Of a stretch of DNA of 8,972 nucleotides, positions 5,944 through 8,972 are shown piece by piece. The number at the start of each line of letters is the position of its first letter. The stretch's first letter is position 1. Source of the stretch: an uncultured Eubacteriales bacterium (GTDB taxonomy: Bacteria; Bacillota; Clostridia; Oscillospirales; Acutalibacteraceae); assembly GCA_934444895.1 (NCBI GenBank), contig CAKSDA010000063.1, positions 1 to 8,972 of the forward strand, in the 5' to 3' direction. Position numbers and translations under genes: made by a program. The notes beneath the pieces were generated by a model, which saw only the letters and a program-made list of their open reading frames with translations, had not been told where the DNA came from and made no database searches.

Positions 5944-6354
5944 CTATTCTGATTCCCTTTCGCCTTGATCGTTATTTGTATTTGAATCGTCATCATAGTT
6001 TATTTTTGCACCGCAATAGCTGCAGAAAAGTGAATCGGCAGCTATTTTAGAACCGCATTTTTCACAAATGATTTTCCCCTGAGCGATACCGATTTTTTCT
6101 TTAAGATCCTCAACAACTGCAAGTTGCTCTTTAATTGTATCGACAAGCTCTTTAATATCTGCGGAACTATTTTCCTGATCCTTAATTAACTCAAACTCTG
6201 CTTTTCCGAGTTCGGCAAAGCTTTTGTTAAGTTTTGATTCAAGCGCTGCCAAATCTATTTTTTGTTTTTGCAAATTTACAATTTCGCCTGTCTTTTTATA
6301 AGCAGTACTAAATACGTCTTTTGCTTTTTGAACTGTTTCGTCAAATGTATTCAT
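5944..6354 (-). CDS. Coiled-coil protein with C-terminal zinc ribbon, unknown function
   Basis: I do not recognise a named family. The 136 residues divide into an N-terminal, mostly helical part rich in Lys, Glu, Leu and Ala (about 5-92), which looks coiled-coil-forming. A zinc ribbon follows, with C97, C100, C111 and C114 (CEKCGSKIAADSLFCSYCG). The tail is acidic and Asn-rich (YDDDSNTNNDQGERESE). There is no signal peptide or membrane segment, so it is probably cytoplasmic. Small helical zinc-ribbon proteins are common in Clostridia and usually annotated only as zinc-ribbon domain proteins; a scaffold or adaptor role is a guess. The ATG at 6354 has AGGA seven bases upstream. It is the first gene after a strong promoter (6394-6422) and lies five bases before the nucleosidase gene, so the two are surely cotranscribed. 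Confidence 0.78.
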   Translation of the reverse strand: MNTFDETVQKAKDVFSTAYKKTGEIVNLQKQKIDLAALESKLNKSFAELGKAEFELIKDQENSSADIKELVDTIKEQLAVVEDLKEKIGIAQGKIICEKCGSKIAADSLFCSYCGAKINYDDDSNTNNDQGERESE

Positions 6355-6393
6355 AATAAAATCCTGCCTTTCTGTTTCAAAACTCTGAAAATA

Positions 6394-6422
6394 ATAATAT
6401 CACATTAATACAATTATTTCAA
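6394..6422 (-). promoter_or_regulatory. Strong sigma-A-like promoter for the zinc-ribbon-nucleosidase-flippase operon
   Basis: The -35 box TTGAAA (6422-6417), a 17-base spacer and the -10 box TATTAT (6399-6394) are joined by an upstream TGA that makes an extended -10. Start of transcription is expected near 6387, with a leader of about 33 bases. This is one of the two best promoter matches in the window. No clear terminator for the preceding kinase gene is visible between 6423 and 6454. Confidence 0.72.
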
Positions 6423-6454
6423 CAATTAACTAACGCTTTTAGTATTAGCTGTTG

Positions 6455-7390
6455 TTATTCTGCATTTTCATAATCTCCGCCTTTAATAAATTCCCTTATA
6501 AGCGAATTCCCGGGAACCATGTTTTGAGGCAAAGGAGCAAACTTTAAAAGTGCTTCTTTGATTTTCATTGCATAATCGTAATTTTCGGCATTTTCAGGAA
6601 GATTTTTTAAAAGTTCAATAATTATATCCCTGAAAATGCAGGGTTCATAGCAATGGAATGTTGTGAGCTTTAAATCTGCAATATTTTTAAAACAGTACAA
6701 ATTTTTTTCTTCTCCCGCAACAACCGAAGTCCATAATTTCAAAGTTCTTTCGGCATCGGAGCTTCTGTAAACATAATCTCTTGAAATACGCCTTATAAGT
6801 CTTATTTGTTTGCTTGTTAAAATTACCTCTTTATTTTCATCCAAAACCGATGTGTTAACGCTTATATAAATTTTAAAAAGACTGCTTAAATCAAGGTTTT
6901 CGGTCAAAATAGGGTTAAGCGCATGCAATCCTTCAACAATCAAAACGCCGTTTTTCCCCACATTAATTTCATTGATTTTTGTGCTGTCTCTGTGAGTAGT
7001 AAAATTAAACACCGGAGTCGTGGACTTGCCTACCGTAATAATTTCACTCAGACACTTTTTAATTGCTTCAATGTCAAGTGAATATACCGTTTCAAAGTCA
7101 GGATCGCCGTTTGCAAGCTTCGGCATTTTTTCAATCGGAAGGTAAAAATGATCAAGAGAAACAACATCGGAATATATTCCCGCCGCTTTAAGCTTAGTTT
7201 CCAATATGTGTGCTGAAGTTGTTTTTCCGGAGCCGGAAGGACCCGCAATTAAAACAACCTTTATTCCCCTGTTTTCGGATATTATTTTTACAAGATTTAA
7301 AAATTGGTCGTTATATTCATTTTCTGCAATTTCTATAAGGTGTTTTGGCTCTGATTGCGCCATTTCGTTAATATTTGAAAGGATATTCAT
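6455..7390 (-). CDS. Uridine-kinase-like nucleoside kinase (P-loop), TGS-less form
   Basis: This is a P-loop kinase of the uridine kinase/phosphoribulokinase family, predicted to phosphorylate a nucleoside, probably in pyrimidine salvage. The 311 residues contain Walker A GPSGSGKT (50-57) and the substrate-side SLDHFYLPIEKMP (78-90). They also contain the Walker-B-like VEGLHALNP (152-160) and the lid RLIRRISRDYVYR (197-209). A C-terminal signature, PGNSLIREFIKGG (293-305), is also found in the longer clostridial nucleoside kinases. Those longer homologues are about 550 residues and begin with a TGS and ThrRS-like region, which is missing here. The protein starts instead at the NINEM...IEIAE helix that normally follows it. 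The ATG at 7390 has GGAGG nine bases upstream, inside the end of hemZ (23-base overlap), so the start is well supported and translation may be coupled. The exact substrate cannot be read from sequence. Confidence 0.88.
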   Translation of the reverse strand: MNILSNINEMAQSEPKHLIEIAENEYNDQFLNLVKIISENRGIKVVLIAGPSGSGKTTSAHILETKLKAAGIYSDVVSLDHFYLPIEKMPKLANGDPDFETVYSLDIEAIKKCLSEIITVGKSTTPVFNFTTHRDSTKINEINVGKNGVLIVEGLHALNPILTENLDLSSLFKIYISVNTSVLDENKEVILTSKQIRLIRRISRDYVYRSSDAERTLKLWTSVVAGEEKNLYCFKNIADLKLTTFHCYEPCIFRDIIIELLKNLPENAENYDYAMKIKEALLKFAPLPQNMVPGNSLIREFIKGGDYENAE

Positions 7391-8921
7391 TGTAAAATTC
7401 CTCCACGCGCTTTTTTCGGTTTATTATCTCGCTGTATTTTGAAATATATTCATATGGGTATTTGTAGTTGAAAATTCTTTCAATTTTTCCGCTTTTTACA
7501 TCCTTAAGCTTAGTTACCGCCGAGGCGCCGCATGCAAGTATTGTATGGGTTTCGTCCATTATATACACATTATAAAGGCCCTCATATCCGGGTTTTGCGT
7601 ATCCCACATTTTCCAGATTTCCAACAGTTTTGCTTTGTCTGTACATGTAATAAGGTAAAATTCCCGCAGACTTCAATCTGTCGCAGGCATAATCAACCAT
7701 TTTTCCGGCTAAAATTCCGTTGCCGATGCTTTCGGTATCTCCGCTTATATTTAAACGGGAAGATCTTTTAAGGGAAAGCGAATGAACTGTTACGCTTTCA
7801 GGATTTAACTTAATAATTTCGTTTACGGTATTTCTGAATCCCTCTTCAGTGTCGGTAGGAAGACCGGCTATCAGATCCATGTTTATATTTTTAAATCCAA
7901 CATTTCTTGCAGTTTCATATGCAGCAACGGTTTGTGCCGCAGTGTGCCTTCTTTGAATCGCCATAAGCACCGAATCGTTCATGGTTTGCGGATTTATGCT
8001 TATTCTGCTAACACCGGATTCAAAAATTGCTGCCAGCTTTTCTTTGTCAATTGTATCAGGTCTTCCGGCTTCAACGGTAAATTCTTCAAACCCATTTGAA
8101 AAGCATGAATTGATTTTTTTAAGCAGAGTATTAAGCTGAAGCGCTGAAAGAGTGGTTGGTGTACCGCCGCCCACATATACTGTCATAACCTTAAGACCAA
8201 GTTTATTTATTATATCGCCGGTATATTCAATTTCATCTAAAAGCAATTTTAAATACTCAGGAATAAGATTCCCGGCACTTTCGATACTGTGTGATACAAA
8301 GGAGCAATAACTGCATCGCGACGGACAAAAAGGTATTGAAATATAAACGCTGACGCTTTGAGGTTTTGAATGGGAAATTATTGTTTTTTCCCTCTCTGCC
8401 GTTTCGCTTAGCAGTGCCATTTTTTTATTACTTACTTTAAATTCGTCTTTAAACACCTTTATCGGATCGTCCGATTTTATATTTGAAACGAAACTTTTAA
8501 AAAGTTTTGCCGGCCTTATTCCCGTTAAAATTCCCCACTCCGGTGCATATCCTGTCATTTCGGTAAGACAGTCATAAATCAGCAAAGCAAGAAGCCTTTC
8601 TTTTGCCTTATTAGTGTCAGGATCGTTTAAAAACTCTTTTTCGGTAGTTTTTTCTTTTGAATACTTGTTTTTGCGGTCTAATATTGTAACGCTGAAAATG
8701 AAATTCTCATCTGTTTCAACAATAGATGTATATGTATATATTTCATTTGTGGCTTTTTCTGCTTTTAGGTCTGATGCTTTTTCTTCTAATGTTTCTGTTT
8801 TGTATTCTGATTCCTTTTGCTCTTCATACTCGCAAAATTTTATTTTTTCAAAAGGAAAAAATAAACGAATCAGTTTTTCAATTTCATATTTGTAATTATG
8901 ACCCTTTGAATATATAATCAT
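7368..8921 (-). CDS. hemZ: Coproporphyrinogen III dehydrogenase-like radical SAM protein HemZ
   Basis: HemZ is the Firmicutes relative of the oxygen-independent coproporphyrinogen III oxidase HemN. It is assigned to the conversion of coproporphyrinogen III to protoporphyrinogen IX, though the activity of clostridial members is not firmly established. From the ATG at 8921 there are 517 residues, near the usual 500. An N-terminal HemZ-specific region leads to GILTGIRPAKL (about 130-140). The radical SAM core follows, with C199, C203 and C206 (CPSRCSYC) binding the 4Fe-4S cluster, GGGTPT (251-256) contacting SAM, and a HemN-like barrel. Near the N-terminus, residues about 32-60 are an unusually Glu/Lys-rich stretch. 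The ATG at 8921 is preferred to the GTG at 8927, which is part of the ribosome binding site GAGGTG. The gene overlaps the kinase gene by 23 bases. Confidence 0.93.
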   Translation of the reverse strand: MIIYSKGHNYKYEIEKLIRLFFPFEKIKFCEYEEQKESEYKTETLEEKASDLKAEKATNEIYTYTSIVETDENFIFSVTILDRKNKYSKEKTTEKEFLNDPDTNKAKERLLALLIYDCLTEMTGYAPEWGILTGIRPAKLFKSFVSNIKSDDPIKVFKDEFKVSNKKMALLSETAEREKTIISHSKPQSVSVYISIPFCPSRCSYCSFVSHSIESAGNLIPEYLKLLLDEIEYTGDIINKLGLKVMTVYVGGGTPTTLSALQLNTLLKKINSCFSNGFEEFTVEAGRPDTIDKEKLAAIFESGVSRISINPQTMNDSVLMAIQRRHTAAQTVAAYETARNVGFKNINMDLIAGLPTDTEEGFRNTVNEIIKLNPESVTVHSLSLKRSSRLNISGDTESIGNGILAGKMVDYACDRLKSAGILPYYMYRQSKTVGNLENVGYAKPGYEGLYNVYIMDETHTILACGASAVTKLKDVKSGKIERIFNYKYPYEYISKYSEIINRKKRVEEFYNEYPFKY

Positions 8922-8924
8922 ATG

Positions 8925-8930
8925 CACCTC
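8925..8930 (-). promoter_or_regulatory. Ribosome binding site that fixes the hemZ start
   Basis: GAGGTG precedes the ATG at 8921. Its GTG is in frame two codons before that ATG and should not be taken as the start. The same bases overlap the TGA at 8931-8929 of a possible upstream gene. Confidence 0.6.
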
Positions 8931-8972
8931 AAAGATTTCTTATAAACCGGTTACGCTTATTTTCGTATTCAG
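8929..8972 (-). CDS. Possible 3' end of an upstream gene
   Basis: One minus-strand frame stays open from the window edge to a TGA at 8931-8929, seven bases before the hemZ ATG, and would encode a basic tail ending EYENKRNRFIRNL. A second frame is open for ten codons (ending VTGL) to a TAA. With so few codons neither can be identified, and the first is preferred only for its tight spacing to hemZ. I see no convincing promoter in these bases, which favours hemZ being inside an operon. Confidence 0.3.
   Translation of the reverse strand, partial: EYENKRNRFIRNL

Noticed and set aside
6423..6454. Partial hairpin (CAACA and CTAA arms) after the kinase gene
   Set aside because: The arms are short, interrupted and AT-rich, with no U run; not supportable as a terminator.

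Overview
The window reads as a housekeeping stretch of an AT-rich, Gram-positive chromosome, most likely from the Clostridia (Oscillospiraceae/Ruminococcaceae-like). The reasons are the product set (HemZ, a SpoVB/YabM-type flippase, MazG, HU, RqcP, ScpA/ScpB), strong GGAGG-type ribosome binding sites and sigma-A-like promoters. Every supported gene lies on the minus strand, so transcription runs from high to low coordinates. I see no mobile element, CRISPR array, tRNA, rRNA or clear sign of transfer.

In transcription order the layout is: (1) 8972-8929, possibly the last codons of an upstream gene; (2) hemZ (8921-7368) overlapping a uridine-kinase-like nucleoside kinase (7390-6455); (3) a good promoter (6422-6394), then a small coiled-coil zinc-ribbon protein (6354-5944), an MTA/SAH nucleosidase (5938-5210) and a 14-helix MOP-superfamily flippase related to YabM/SpoVB (5155-3449); (4) a second promoter (3425-3397) and mazG (3371-2574); (5) a third promoter (2566-2538), the DNA-binding protein HU (2473-2201), a long hairpin, and the S4-domain ribosome quality-control factor RqcP (2116-1874); (6) a fourth promoter (1801-1773), then a site-2-protease-family membrane metalloprotease (1743-1060), scpA (1046-309) and the 5' part of scpB (322-1), which runs off the window.

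The order flippase, mazG, (HU), rqcP matches the yabM-yabN-yabO segment of Bacillus subtilis, but the yabP, yabQ and divIC genes expected next are absent, and the M50-scpA-scpB module follows instead. Functions are mostly independent: nucleotide-pool cleaning (MazG, nucleoside kinase, MTAN), heme synthesis (HemZ), cell-envelope lipid-linked transport (flippase), nucleoid and chromosome organisation (HU, ScpA/B) and rescue of stalled ribosomes (RqcP).

I found no undescribed multi-gene system. The most interesting details are small: two RNA hairpins around the HU gene, a MazG whose second catalytic domain looks eroded, a nucleosidase with an altered active-site loop, a kinase lacking its usual N-terminal TGS region, and an uncharacterised zinc-ribbon protein heading an operon. 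No stretch longer than 300 bases lacks a gene; the longest gaps are about 100-130 bases and hold promoters and hairpins.
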